This document shows positions 9,197 to 16,404 of a stretch of 28,595 nucleotides of DNA, one piece after another; positions within the stretch are counted from its first letter, which is position 1, and each line of letters opens with the position of its first letter. The DNA comes from DATKZH01 sp964475955 (GTDB lineage: Bacteria > Planctomycetota > Planctomycetia > Pirellulales > Thermoguttaceae): contig CAYYZY010000096.1 of assembly GCA_964475955.1 (NCBI GenBank), positions 1 to 28,595 on the forward strand, written 5' to 3'. The notes beneath the pieces are model-generated. The model had not been told where the DNA came from, did not search any database, and saw nothing but the letters and a program-made list of their open reading frames with translations. The position numbers were made by a program, and so were the translations under genes.

Positions 9197-9949
9197 ATGG
9201 CGAAAGACAAGCAGCCATCCATTGGTAGTGCGAGCTTGAAGAAGTTCGTCATCGAGGTCCGTTACAAGCCTACGCTTCGGGCCTACGATGGCATGGACCG
9301 GGTTGGGCTTGCACTGTCCCAAGAGTTTCCTGATTGGCAACGTGGGCCATTGGCGCTCGAAATCCGGAACAAGAAGGACCACCGGAGACTCGTTGTGACG
9401 CACAACAAGTCGTTCTTCGACTGCGTGGGCCCGGACAGCGAGGCTGAGGACCTCGAGATTGCACGAAAGTCGATCAAGACGGTTTGCGACAAGATCGACA
9501 TCGTCAAGTTTGAGCGATTCGGCTTCCGTTGCTGGTTCGCCGCCGCCGTCGTCGCCCCCCGCGACTACGAGTCCTTCGCCCGATTGATCTACAGGAAGTT
9601 CTGCACGCCCCTTTCAGACCTGAGAGCATTCTCAAAGTACACACTCAAGGACTCCGGGTATACGGTCGACGTTAGCCGAGACGAGTGGACTTATGGGGTT
9701 CGGGTTGGCCCAATGACGAAAGATGACTGGTTTTCGAGCGTGCACCACGAACGCCAGGCGTTCGAGATGGACTCAGATGGTGCGACCTTCGAGAAATACG
9801 CCGATACGCTGCCGGATGTCTTAGTGTTTTTTGACGTAGACATTTGGAGAGAGAGAATCCCGTACATTGATGCTCATCGAGCGCTGAAGCGCCAAAGCGG
9901 GCGCGCACGAGAGATTGTGGATGGACTGCTAGAGTACCTTAGGAGTTGA
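9197..9949 (+). CDS. Uncharacterised protein, first gene of the cassette (possibly TIGR04255-like)
   Basis: A 250-aa soluble protein with no signal peptide or membrane segment. The layout resembles the sporadic TIGR04255 group: an N-terminal strand KFVIEVRYKP (about 16-25), a central FERFGFRCWFAAAVV strand pair, and a C-terminal VLVFFDVDIWRE strand followed by a helix around DAHRALKRQ and a final helix ending REIVDGLLEYLRS. This resemblance is from memory of the family pattern and needs a profile search. TIGR04255 proteins are of unknown function and patchily distributed. The ATG at 9197 has a GAGG ribosome-binding site. The next gene starts 8 bp after its stop, so they are probably one operon. 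Codon use is less GC-biased than the flanking genes, which fits transfer. Confidence 0.6.
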   Translation: MAKDKQPSIGSASLKKFVIEVRYKPTLRAYDGMDRVGLALSQEFPDWQRGPLALEIRNKKDHRRLVVTHNKSFFDCVGPDSEAEDLEIARKSIKTVCDKIDIVKFERFGFRCWFAAAVVAPRDYESFARLIYRKFCTPLSDLRAFSKYTLKDSGYTVDVSRDEWTYGVRVGPMTKDDWFSSVHHERQAFEMDSDGATFEKYADTLPDVLVFFDVDIWRERIPYIDAHRALKRQSGRAREIVDGLLEYLRS

Positions 9950-9956
9950 TTTTGCC

Positions 9957-10445
9957 ATGATTGCCTACGCCGAAAAACACAAGACGGGGCCCGGCGAAGT
10001 CGGGTCACGAGGTACGCCCGAATGCCCGCGCTGGGAGCCGACGGTTGACGATCCCAATGACACGCGAAGAAGGGACTCGTCCGACGAAAATGAGGGCGAA
10101 GCAGTCCCCCCCCCTAGCAGCGTCGCCACCGTCCGAGAGAGGTTCAACAAGCTCGCCGAGGTCTGGCAGCAGGAATGCGCGGTGCTGTCTTCTTCGACGG
10201 AGAAAGCTATGCACCCTGCCTATCAACAGATCATCGGTATGGGCCCCAGTGCGCTGCCCCTGATCTTCCGGCGGCTACAGGAATCGCCTGGGCACTGGTT
10301 CTGGGCGCTAAAGGCCGTTACAGGTGAAGACCCCGTGCCGCCCGAGCATGCGGGGAGAGTGCCCGAGATGGCCAGATGGTGGCTAAGTTGGGCGGAGGAG
10401 CGAGGTTACCTGCGCAGCGAGGTCCAGCGCCGGACCGTGTCATGA
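9957..10445 (+). CDS. Uncharacterised helical protein, partner of the next gene
   Basis: A 162-aa protein in two parts. Residues 1-58 are hydrophilic, Pro/Gly/Asp-rich and probably disordered. Residues 60-152 look folded and helical, with features such as RERFNKLAEVW, MHPAYQQIIGMGPSALPLIFRRLQ, HWFWALKAVTGEDP and MARWWLSWAEERGY. Small proteins of this pattern are, as I recall, often encoded directly beside the YNCIAWA family found in the next gene, which suggests the two act together. The start lies 8 bp after the previous stop and the stop overlaps the next start as ATGA, so the three genes are likely co-translated. A role as an inhibitor or antitoxin for the next protein is only a guess. No known domain was recognised with certainty. 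Confidence 0.6.
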   Translation: MIAYAEKHKTGPGEVGSRGTPECPRWEPTVDDPNDTRRRDSSDENEGEAVPPPSSVATVRERFNKLAEVWQQECAVLSSSTEKAMHPAYQQIIGMGPSALPLIFRRLQESPGHWFWALKAVTGEDPVPPEHAGRVPEMARWWLSWAEERGYLRSEVQRRTVS

Positions 10446-10876
10446 TCGCACGATACCTGGGTGTCTTCCCAAACCTCAATCCGGCTGAAGATCGCGTGGT
10501 TAGTCCTGAGACGGCGGACTACAACTGCATCGCTTGGGCCGCTGAGGTGGAGGACCGCTGGTGGTGGCCCGATCCGATGGAGCAAGAGTATTGGCCACCG
10601 GGAGTCCCTCGCGAGTCAACATTGCAGGCGTTTGAAGCGGCGTATGGCACCCTTGGGTACAGTCGGTGCTCACAAAATCATTTTGAACCCGGATTCCAGA
10701 AGATCGCGATTTATGCGAAGGGAGGCGTGCCTCAACACGCCGCACGACAACTGCCCGACGGAAGGTGGACCAGCAAGCTAGGTGAATTGCATGACATCGA
10801 GCATGTTAACCTTGCCGGGGTCGAGAGCGCCGCATACGGCAAGGTTGCCCTGATCCTCCGTCGGCCCAGTTCTTGA
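10442..10876 (+). CDS. DUF7689-like protein with a possible Cys/His catalytic pair
   Basis: A 144-aa protein. The pattern YNCIAWAA (27-34), a Trp-rich stretch WWWP and YWPPGVPRE (40-58), GYSRC, KIAIY (87-91), HAARQL (99-104), RWTSKLG (108-114) and DIEH (118-121) matches what I know as the DUF7689 family. A Cys at the start of a helix (C29), a His starting a later strand (H99) and a nearby polar residue (D118 or H121) are laid out like a papain/NlpC-type cysteine hydrolase or transglutaminase-like fold; that is inference and no activity is established. ATG at 10442 overlaps the previous stop by 4 bp, giving translational coupling. No signal peptide, so it acts in the cytoplasm or is delivered by another route. 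Together with the previous gene it could be a toxin and its control protein, or part of a defence cassette. Confidence 0.65.
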   Translation: MIARYLGVFPNLNPAEDRVVSPETADYNCIAWAAEVEDRWWWPDPMEQEYWPPGVPRESTLQAFEAAYGTLGYSRCSQNHFEPGFQKIAIYAKGGVPQHAARQLPDGRWTSKLGELHDIEHVNLAGVESAAYGKVALILRRPSS

Positions 10877-10933
10877 CCGGCAAACGTTCAACGGCGCCTC
10901 TGCTGCTTGGAACAGGGGACCAAACAGGGGATG

Positions 10934-11038
10934 GTCACCTATTGCTCCCTTCCTCTTTCCTTGGTGGGTCCAGGGGCAGGGGACGCAGCCGCCGACGGAC
11001 GAGGGCCTCGATCTGGCTCACAAGAGGAAATAGGTGAC
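10934..11038. repeat. Inverted repeat at the right end of the cassette
   Basis: GTCACCTATT at 10934-10943 and its exact complement AATAGGTGAC at 11029-11038, 85 bp apart. The left arm is preceded by two related blocks (AACAGGGGAC and AACAGGGGAT). A related AACAGAGGACAGTCCCCC block occurs near 11570, so this looks like a dispersed REP-type element. Confidence 0.6.
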
Positions 11039-11069
11039 TGTGCCCGTCTTGCCGTCCCCGCTTTTCCAG

Positions 11070-11096
11070 AAGCTCAAGGACTACGACCTGGAGACG
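11070..11096 (+). repeat. Right direct repeat (att-like), copy of the sigma54 activator 3' end
   Basis: Matches 8816-8842 at 25 of 27 positions. Read in the same frame it encodes KLKDYDLET, followed by QD rather than a stop. It ends 4 bp before the ATG of the zinc-ribbon gene, so before any insertion the activator gene and the zinc-ribbon gene would have been adjacent. Confidence 0.8.
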
Positions 11097-11100
11097 CAAG

Positions 11101-11532
11101 ATGCCCCCCGGCCTCGAAACTCGATGCGCTCACTGCCACGCGTCGCTTCCCGCCGACGCCCTGGGCGGTTTCTGCCCCCGTTGCGGCGAGCCGATCGTCG
11201 TCTCCGTCCCTGAGGAGGCGCCCGCCGCCGGCCAGCCTTCGCTCTCCGGCCGTGAGTCGCTGAACGTGCTGACCGACACGGTCGTCGGGCCGAACATCCG
11301 CTTTCGCGACAACCTCCACCAGGCGCTGGCCATCGGCATCTTCGTCCTCCTCGGCGCCGGCGTCGGCGCGCTGATCGCCTTCCGCTTCGGCGGCCCCGAC
11401 GACCGCGGCCTCAACGCGGCCCTCGGCGCCGCCTGCGGCGGCTTCCTCGGCCTCATCGTCGGCACCCTCACCAGCGGCCTCTTCCTGGCCATCTACCGCC
11501 TCGTCCGCCACGCGCGGGGAAGGCACGATTGA
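11101..11532 (+). CDS. Zinc-ribbon membrane protein
   Basis: A 143-aa protein. CAHC (9-12) and CPRC (25-28) form a short zinc ribbon of the kind found at the cytoplasmic N-terminus of many small membrane proteins. Two hydrophobic, glycine-rich segments follow, about residues 74-94 (ALAIGIFVLLGAGVGALIAF) and 103-132 (AALGAACGGFLGLIVGTLTSGLFLAIY), the second of glycine-zipper type, and a basic tail ends the protein. It is probably an inner-membrane protein; the ligand and role are unknown. Its start is immediately after the right direct repeat, so it may once have been the next gene in the argH-HEAT-sigma54 operon. A GC-rich hairpin follows the stop. Confidence 0.75.
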   Translation: MPPGLETRCAHCHASLPADALGGFCPRCGEPIVVSVPEEAPAAGQPSLSGRESLNVLTDTVVGPNIRFRDNLHQALAIGIFVLLGAGVGALIAFRFGGPDDRGLNAALGAACGGFLGLIVGTLTSGLFLAIYRLVRHARGRHD

Positions 11533-11536
11533 GCGA

Positions 11537-11555
11537 GCGCGCGGCGGCCGCGCGC
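11537..11555 (+). terminator. GC-rich hairpin after the zinc-ribbon gene
   Basis: Perfect 8-bp stem GCGCGCGG/CCGCGCGC with a 3-nt loop, 5 bp after the stop codon and followed by AATTT. A short T-run makes it a weak intrinsic terminator at best. Confidence 0.45.
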
Positions 11556-11630
11556 AATTTGAACAGGTGAACAGAGGACAGTCCCCCCTTACGGCTCTTC
11601 CGTGGTCGGCCGATGGGCAGCGGACCCAAG

Positions 11631-11660
11631 AAAATGGGCGACTGGCCCCCTTCGCCATTT
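11631..11660. repeat. Short REP-like hairpin
   Basis: AAATGG-CGA and TCGCCATTT arms with one bulged G and a loop of about 10 nt. It sits between the convergent zinc-ribbon and small secreted protein genes, close to an AACAGAGGACAGTCCCCC block. It may serve as a bidirectional transcription end or be a dispersed repeat. Confidence 0.4.
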
Positions 11661-11692
11661 CCGGCTATTCCTGACCGGGGGCCGCCGGGCGG

Positions 11693-12100
11693 CTATTTCC
11701 GAACGGTGATCGCCTCTTCGCCGCAGCCGCCGTCGCCCGAGGTGCTCTCGACGCATAGCCTGAAGGTTGCGGTGGTCCGTTTTCCCTCAAACGGGCCCAC
11801 GGCTTTCGCCGCAGCCTGCCTGTCGCAGCGGACGACGTAGAATCCGCAGTCGTCCAGAAAGACGTCGGTGATCGGCACCGTCGCGGCGATTCCGCCGGCG
11901 GGCGTGACCGTCAGACCGAAGCTGACCTCTTCATTGGGAATGGCCCGGTAATCCGTGTGGATTGTCACGTTGCCCCCGCCGGACGACACCACCAGGGTTT
12001 GAGGGGCCACCTGGATGTCGAGCCCGAGGGCCTCGCCGGCCCCAATCGCCGTCAAGCCGAACAGGGCGATCGATGCGACTGCAAGTCTCATGACGTTCAT
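11693..12100 (-). CDS. Small secreted protein of unknown function
   Basis: A 135-aa protein starting with a signal peptide (MNVMRLAVASIALFGLTAIG, cleavage near GEALG). The mature part looks all-beta: LDIQVAPQTLVVSSGGGNVTIHTDY, FGLTVTPAGGIAATVPITDVFLDDCGFYVVRCDR, TATFRLCVESTSGDGGCGEEAITV. Its four cysteines could form two disulfides. The pattern, opening with a positive statement about a value and closing with a repeat of beta strands, resembles short Ig-like modules, but no family was recognised. ATG at 12100 is preferred over 12115 because GGGAGAAG lies at the right distance. It is followed by a hairpin element upstream and faces the zinc-ribbon gene tail to tail. Confidence 0.65.
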   Translation of the reverse strand: MNVMRLAVASIALFGLTAIGAGEALGLDIQVAPQTLVVSSGGGNVTIHTDYRAIPNEEVSFGLTVTPAGGIAATVPITDVFLDDCGFYVVRCDRQAAAKAVGPFEGKRTTATFRLCVESTSGDGGCGEEAITVRK

Positions 12101-12212
12101 CGCTTCTCCCGACATGGTTAGGTAAGTTCAATAAGGGCATAAACCGTTCACATGCGACAGAAGTAACGATTCGCCCGCGGCACGCGTCCAGGCGAGCCCC
12201 GGACAAAGCCTG

Positions 12213-12295
12213 AAAATGGGGTCGGGTCTCGTTTTGTCCGACGACGACCTGCCACTTCCCGCGCGCGGCGACAAAATGAGACCCGACCCCATTTT
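12213..12295. repeat. Long inverted repeat, family A (26-bp arms)
   Basis: Left arm 12213-12238 starts AAAATGGGGTCGGGTCTC; right arm 12270-12295 is its complement at 25 of 26 positions; the loop is 31 nt. It fills the gap between two minus-strand genes. The core AAAATGGGGTC is typical of REP elements mobilised by RAYT transposases. It may also end transcription of the 888-aa lipoprotein gene. Confidence 0.85.
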
Positions 12296-12304
12296 CTCCG
12301 GATA

Positions 12305-14971
12305 CTACGGCGCCGCCGCCGGCTCGACCTGCCAGGCATCGACGGCCTCGGGCGTGGAGACCAACAGCACGCGCTTGTCGTCCCATTGGGCGGTGGCCAC
12401 GCCGGTGATGGTCTTGCCGTAGGAGAAGGTGTCGATCGGGTTGCCGGAAGCGTCGACCACGTGAATCGTGCCGTCGGCCGAGGTGAGCAGCCATTGGGCG
12501 GGCGGCTCGGGGAGCAATTGCCCGCCGAGTACCGCCTCGATCTGGTGCTGGTGCATCCCGCGCGGCAGCGCGTATTTCCACAGTATCTGGCCTTCGCGGT
12601 CGAACCCGACCGCCTCGAGGTTCCCGTCCGGGAGCGCGGTCATGGCACACAGCTCGACGGTCCCGTCGTCGTCGAGGTCCGCGCCGGCCATCCAGGCCAC
12701 CACGCGGTCCGGGAAGCTGAAGGCGCTCGTCTGCACGCCCGCCGGATCGAGCACGACCAGTTCGCCCTTGGGGGCGGTGGAGCTGTTGAAGGCCAACAGC
12801 GAGCGTTGCTTCTCGGCGTCGGGCCCCAGGACGACCAGGCGGAGGGAGAGGACGACCTTCTTGTTCGCCCAGAGCCGTTCGCCTTCCAGGCTCACTCCCT
12901 GGACGCCGACGACGCCCAGGTAGCTGACCGCGAGCGAGAGCGTGCCGTCGCCGTCGAAGTCGGCGATGCACACGTCGGCGATGCCCGCGTGCGGGCTCTC
13001 GAACGCGTCTTCCGGGTAGCTGGTGACGAGCTTGAGCTGTTCGTCCCACACGTGAACCTGCTGCACGCCCAGCGCCGATCCGGCGAAGTAGCGCTTGCCG
13101 TCGTCGCCCACGGCGGTGCGCAGGAAGAAGACCGACTCCTGCTGCAACTGGCCTTGCGGGTTCTTCCAGCGGGGCAGTTCCAGCGTCTTCGTCGAGACCA
13201 CGTTCCCCTTGGGGGCGATCTCGGCGACCTGCTCGCCACCCCCCAGCACCAACACACGCGGCGGCTCGTCGGGTCGTGGCACCACGAGGACGTTGCCCGG
13301 GGCGGCCAACTCGGTGCAGCTCCAAAGCTGCGTGATCTTCAGCGACTTGGGCTCGGCCCGCTCGGCAATGTCCGTCACCGGCGCCTCTTGCGGCGGGACC
13401 ACGTACAGGTCTTCCTCGAGGCACCACTGGAGCATCGCCTCGAACTGCTGCTTCGCCGCCGCTTGGGCCTGCTCGTACTCCGCGGTGATCTGCGAGTAGA
13501 GGTCTTCGCCCGCAAGCAGCTTCTCCACTCGGGCGACCAGCCGCGGCGCGCCCGTCCCCGGCTGATCCCCGCCCGCCTGGCGAAATTGCAGCACCCCCTC
13601 GGCGTCGATGATCAGTTGCGTGGGGTACGCGTCGACGCCGAGCGCCTTGTAGGCCGTGTTTTCCGGATCGCGGGCGATGGGGATATTGACGCCGATTTCG
13701 CTGAACGTATCGCGGAGCTTCTGGTCGGACACGTCGGCCTCGTCGGTGCTGACGGCCAGGAAAGCGACCTTCTCGTTATCCTTGTACTGCTGGTAGACCT
13801 GTTCGACGTCGGGCAGCGTCCTCTTGCACGGCCCGCACCACGTGGCCCAGACGTCGATCACGGCGATCTTCCCGGCCAGCGACTCCGGCGTGATGGCGTT
13901 GCCCTCCAGGTCGACGAAGGAGAACTCGGGGACCTTCTTGCCGAGCGACTCGAAGCCCTTGGGCGTGAAATTCTCGACCATCTCGACCTCCGGGGGCGTC
14001 TCGAACTCGAACGCCTCGGGTTGGATCTCGCCGCCGAACTTGGCTTCGGCCATCTCGGCGACCAGCATCAGGTCGTGGACCTGGCTGGGGGGGACTTGCT
14101 CCCGCTGGGCAACCATCGCGCGCATGAATTCGGAGGGGTATTCGAATCGCCGCAGGGCGCGAGTCTCCTGGTCGATCCAGCAGACGGCCGTCCCGTCGTC
14201 CCGCCGGATGCCGACGCGGTCGCAGGTGTGCTCGTCGATGTTCTGCGGTGGGAGCGTACCCACCTGCTGGGCCTCGTGGAGGAACGTCTTGAGGGGGTCG
14301 TCGGCCAACAGCAGGATGAGCTGCGGCGGCAGCCAGGAGAAGGATCGCGTCGGCTGGCCGATCATGGCGCCGCCCACCACGTGATTGAAGAAGAACGCCT
14401 CGAGGGTGGCTTCGGCGGGCGCTTCGCGTTGGAGCATTTGTTCGGGGTTGTTCATCACGGCGCCCCAGAGCTTCTCGCCGTCGCAGACGACCACGCCCCC
14501 GTAGGCCTGGAGACGGAACTTGTTGGGCTCCTTCAAAGTGACCCCCAGATTCGCCCTGTACGGCTCGCCGGGGGGCTGGTCGCCGATCGCGTACCGAATG
14601 GCCAGGAAGCCCTTGTCGTCGTAGCTCTTCGCGGTCTGGTAGGCCTCGACCATGCTCTGGAGGATCTTGCGGGCCGCGGTCTCATCGCCCAGCTCGACCG
14701 GCTGCCCGGCACCGGGCACGTCTGCCGACGGCTGCACACCCGGCATTTTCGCGGAAGGGCCAGCGGGCTGGTCGCCCGGCATCCCGGGTTGGCCCGAGGG
14801 CGCGACGTCGCCTCCGCCTGCCGGCGGGGTTTCCGACGGCGGGCCGGAGGGTGGCGACTCCGACGGCCGGCACCCCGCGGAGCACGCCAAACCAACGCCC
14901 AGCAAGAGGATCAGTCCGCACGAAAACAGGCCCCATCCGAGCGACTCCCTCTGGCGTCGAAACGATCTCAT
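12305..14971 (-). CDS. Large lipoprotein: LolA/DUF2092-like, TlpA-type thioredoxin and FG-GAP-like regions
   Basis: An 888-aa protein with three regions. An N-terminal hydrophobic segment ends in a possible lipobox (SAGC, C34), followed by a Pro/Gly/Ser linker to about 95. Residues about 98-320 resemble a LolA/DUF2092 beta domain (KFRLQAYGGVVVCDGEKLWG). Residues about 348-490 are a TlpA/ResA thioredoxin: VPEFSFVDLEGN, the active site WCGPC at 378-382, and the cis-proline strand DAYPTQLIID. Residues about 540-885 carry beta-propeller-like repeats with calcium-binding-type loops DFDGDGTLSLAV and DLDDDGTVELCAM. It is likely anchored outside the cytoplasm and reduces or isomerises disulfides, with the propeller binding a partner. 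ATG at 14971 has an AAGGAA ribosome-binding site. This three-part form is typical of planctomycete redoxin fusions; the substrate is unknown. Confidence 0.85.
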   Translation of the reverse strand: MRSFRRQRESLGWGLFSCGLILLLGVGLACSAGCRPSESPPSGPPSETPPAGGGDVAPSGQPGMPGDQPAGPSAKMPGVQPSADVPGAGQPVELGDETAARKILQSMVEAYQTAKSYDDKGFLAIRYAIGDQPPGEPYRANLGVTLKEPNKFRLQAYGGVVVCDGEKLWGAVMNNPEQMLQREAPAEATLEAFFFNHVVGGAMIGQPTRSFSWLPPQLILLLADDPLKTFLHEAQQVGTLPPQNIDEHTCDRVGIRRDDGTAVCWIDQETRALRRFEYPSEFMRAMVAQREQVPPSQVHDLMLVAEMAEAKFGGEIQPEAFEFETPPEVEMVENFTPKGFESLGKKVPEFSFVDLEGNAITPESLAGKIAVIDVWATWCGPCKRTLPDVEQVYQQYKDNEKVAFLAVSTDEADVSDQKLRDTFSEIGVNIPIARDPENTAYKALGVDAYPTQLIIDAEGVLQFRQAGGDQPGTGAPRLVARVEKLLAGEDLYSQITAEYEQAQAAAKQQFEAMLQWCLEEDLYVVPPQEAPVTDIAERAEPKSLKITQLWSCTELAAPGNVLVVPRPDEPPRVLVLGGGEQVAEIAPKGNVVSTKTLELPRWKNPQGQLQQESVFFLRTAVGDDGKRYFAGSALGVQQVHVWDEQLKLVTSYPEDAFESPHAGIADVCIADFDGDGTLSLAVSYLGVVGVQGVSLEGERLWANKKVVLSLRLVVLGPDAEKQRSLLAFNSSTAPKGELVVLDPAGVQTSAFSFPDRVVAWMAGADLDDDGTVELCAMTALPDGNLEAVGFDREGQILWKYALPRGMHQHQIEAVLGGQLLPEPPAQWLLTSADGTIHVVDASGNPIDTFSYGKTITGVATAQWDDKRVLLVSTPEAVDAWQVEPAAAP

Positions 14972-15085
14972 CGTTTTTCCTTAGCAAAGAGATGTGCGTG
15001 CCCCGTTTCAGTTTTTCGCAAGTCATATCCTAACCGGAGCTTGGGTTTATTGACAAGCTAAGCGCTCGGCGGAAAGCGCGACTTC

Positions 15086-15115
15086 TTGACCGGGTCCCGA
15101 TGGCGCCGATAAGAT
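15086..15115 (+). promoter_or_regulatory. Probable promoter of the larA-like/yggS/DUF167 operon
   Basis: TTGACC at 15086-15091, an 18-nt spacer and TAAGAT at 15110-15115. Transcription would start near 15122, which leaves about 50 nt before the ATG at 15171. Confidence 0.5.
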
Positions 15116-15170
15116 GAGTTGAGAAGGGACTGTGTTTCACTTGATTCCCCAGTTTTCGCAGTTTCACTCA

Positions 15171-16403
15171 ATGCCTGCCACGCTCCGCTATGGGGCCGAG
15201 TCATCGGTCCGGATGGAACTTCGCAACGGCGTCGTGCTGGCCGAAAGCAGCGCCTCGCACACCGATCCGCTCGACGATCCGGCCGGCGCCGCTGCGCGCG
15301 CCCTGGCTGAGCCGCTCGACTATCCCCCGCTGGCGCAAAGCGTCCTGCCCGCCGACCGGGTCGTGATCCCCGTGGCGCCCCGCGTACCCCATGCCGGCGA
15401 AATCGTGGCCGCGGCCGTCCGATGCCTGGTCGGAGCCGGCGTCGAGCCCGACGGCGTGACCGTGCTCCGGACCGAGGCCGACGCGCGCGCCCATCTGGCA
15501 GACCCCCGCCCCTGGCTTGCCGAGGACGTGTCGGAGCAGATCGCTTTGGTCGTCCACGAGCCGGCCAACCGCGACGACATGGCCTACCTGGCCTCGGCCG
15601 AAGCGGGCGACCCGATTTTGCTGAACCGGGCGCTGACCGACGCCGACGTCGTCTTGCCGATCGGCGGTTTCCGGAGCCGGTCGTCGGCCGGGTACTTCGG
15701 CATCCACACCACGATTTTTCCCACGTTCTCCGACCAGCGGACCCTCCAACGCTATCGCTCGCCGACCTCGCACGACGCGCGCGGTCGCCCCAAACGCAAG
15801 CCCGGCCAGTTGGCCGACGAGGTCGGCTGGCTGTTGGGGGTGACCCTGACGGTTCAGGTCGTCCCCGGCCCGGGCGACCGGGTCCTGCACGTAGTGGCCG
15901 GAGAGACGAAGTCGGTGCGACGGCGTGCCAAGGCCCTGTACGAGGCGGCCTGGAGGTGTTCGGTGCCGCGTCGGGCGAGCCTGGTCGTGGCGACCATCGA
16001 GGGGAGTCCCGCCCGGCAGACCTGGGAATCGGTGGGCCGTGCCCTGGCCGTGGCCGGCGGCCTGGTGGAGGACGGGGGGGCGATCGCCGTATGCTGCGAC
16101 CTGGCCGACGCGCCGGGGCCGGCCGTCCGGCAGCTTGCCGCCGCGCCGGCTCGCGACGAGGCCATGCGGTGGATTCGACGAGAACGGCCCGCCGACGCCC
16201 TGCCCGCCACCCTGCTGGCGCAGGCCCTGGACCGGGCGACCATCTACCTGCTCAGCCGGCTCGATCCCTCGCTGCTGGAGGACCTGGAAGTGGCCCCGGT
16301 CGCCAAGGCCGAGGAGTTGGTCCGCCTGGCGGGCCGGCATGCGTCGTGCATCCTCCTGGCCGACGCCCCCCACGCGCTGATCCGCTTGGAGAAAGACGCT
16401 TGA
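15171..16403 (+). CDS. LarA-like (DUF2088) protein lacking lactate racemase residues
   Basis: A 410-aa protein with the LarA N-terminal layout: PLDYPPLAQSVLPADRVVIPVAP (about 48-70), an intervening helix-strand region, and the diagnostic GDPILLNRALTDADVVLPIGG (146-166). In true LarA the lysine that tethers the nickel-pincer nucleotide and several histidines are conserved. Here the NHD-type motif reads ANRDD (132-136) and the segment after IGG reads FRSRSSAGYFG, so the nickel-site histidine is not in its usual place. It is therefore probably a relative with another or no racemase activity. ATG at 15171 gives the N-terminus MPATLRYGAE, which suits the family; an upstream GTG at 15132 would add 13 residues. 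The next gene starts 1 bp after its stop, so it is in an operon with yggS. Confidence 0.75.
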   Translation: MPATLRYGAESSVRMELRNGVVLAESSASHTDPLDDPAGAAARALAEPLDYPPLAQSVLPADRVVIPVAPRVPHAGEIVAAAVRCLVGAGVEPDGVTVLRTEADARAHLADPRPWLAEDVSEQIALVVHEPANRDDMAYLASAEAGDPILLNRALTDADVVLPIGGFRSRSSAGYFGIHTTIFPTFSDQRTLQRYRSPTSHDARGRPKRKPGQLADEVGWLLGVTLTVQVVPGPGDRVLHVVAGETKSVRRRAKALYEAAWRCSVPRRASLVVATIEGSPARQTWESVGRALAVAGGLVEDGGAIAVCCDLADAPGPAVRQLAAAPARDEAMRWIRRERPADALPATLLAQALDRATIYLLSRLDPSLLEDLEVAPVAKAEELVRLAGRHASCILLADAPHALIRLEKDA

Positions 16404-16404
16404 A

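Larger units (their letters stand above)
8843..11069. mobile_element. Putative inserted cassette bounded by 27-bp direct repeats
   Basis: The segment between the two direct repeats holds three same-strand genes of unknown function (9197-9949, 9957-10445, 10442-10876) and a 10-bp inverted repeat near its right end (10934-11038). Its coding sequence is visibly poorer in G+C and less biased to G/C third positions than argH or the zinc-ribbon gene on either side. Regenerating the 3' end of a host gene is how integrating islands usually leave their site, but this copy encodes no integrase or transposase, so it would be non-autonomous or decayed. A simple duplication of the gene end is the alternative. 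Confidence 0.5.

Noticed and set aside
12386..15061. 891-aa plus-strand open frame
   Set aside because: Complete shadow of the redox lipoprotein; no domain signatures in translation.
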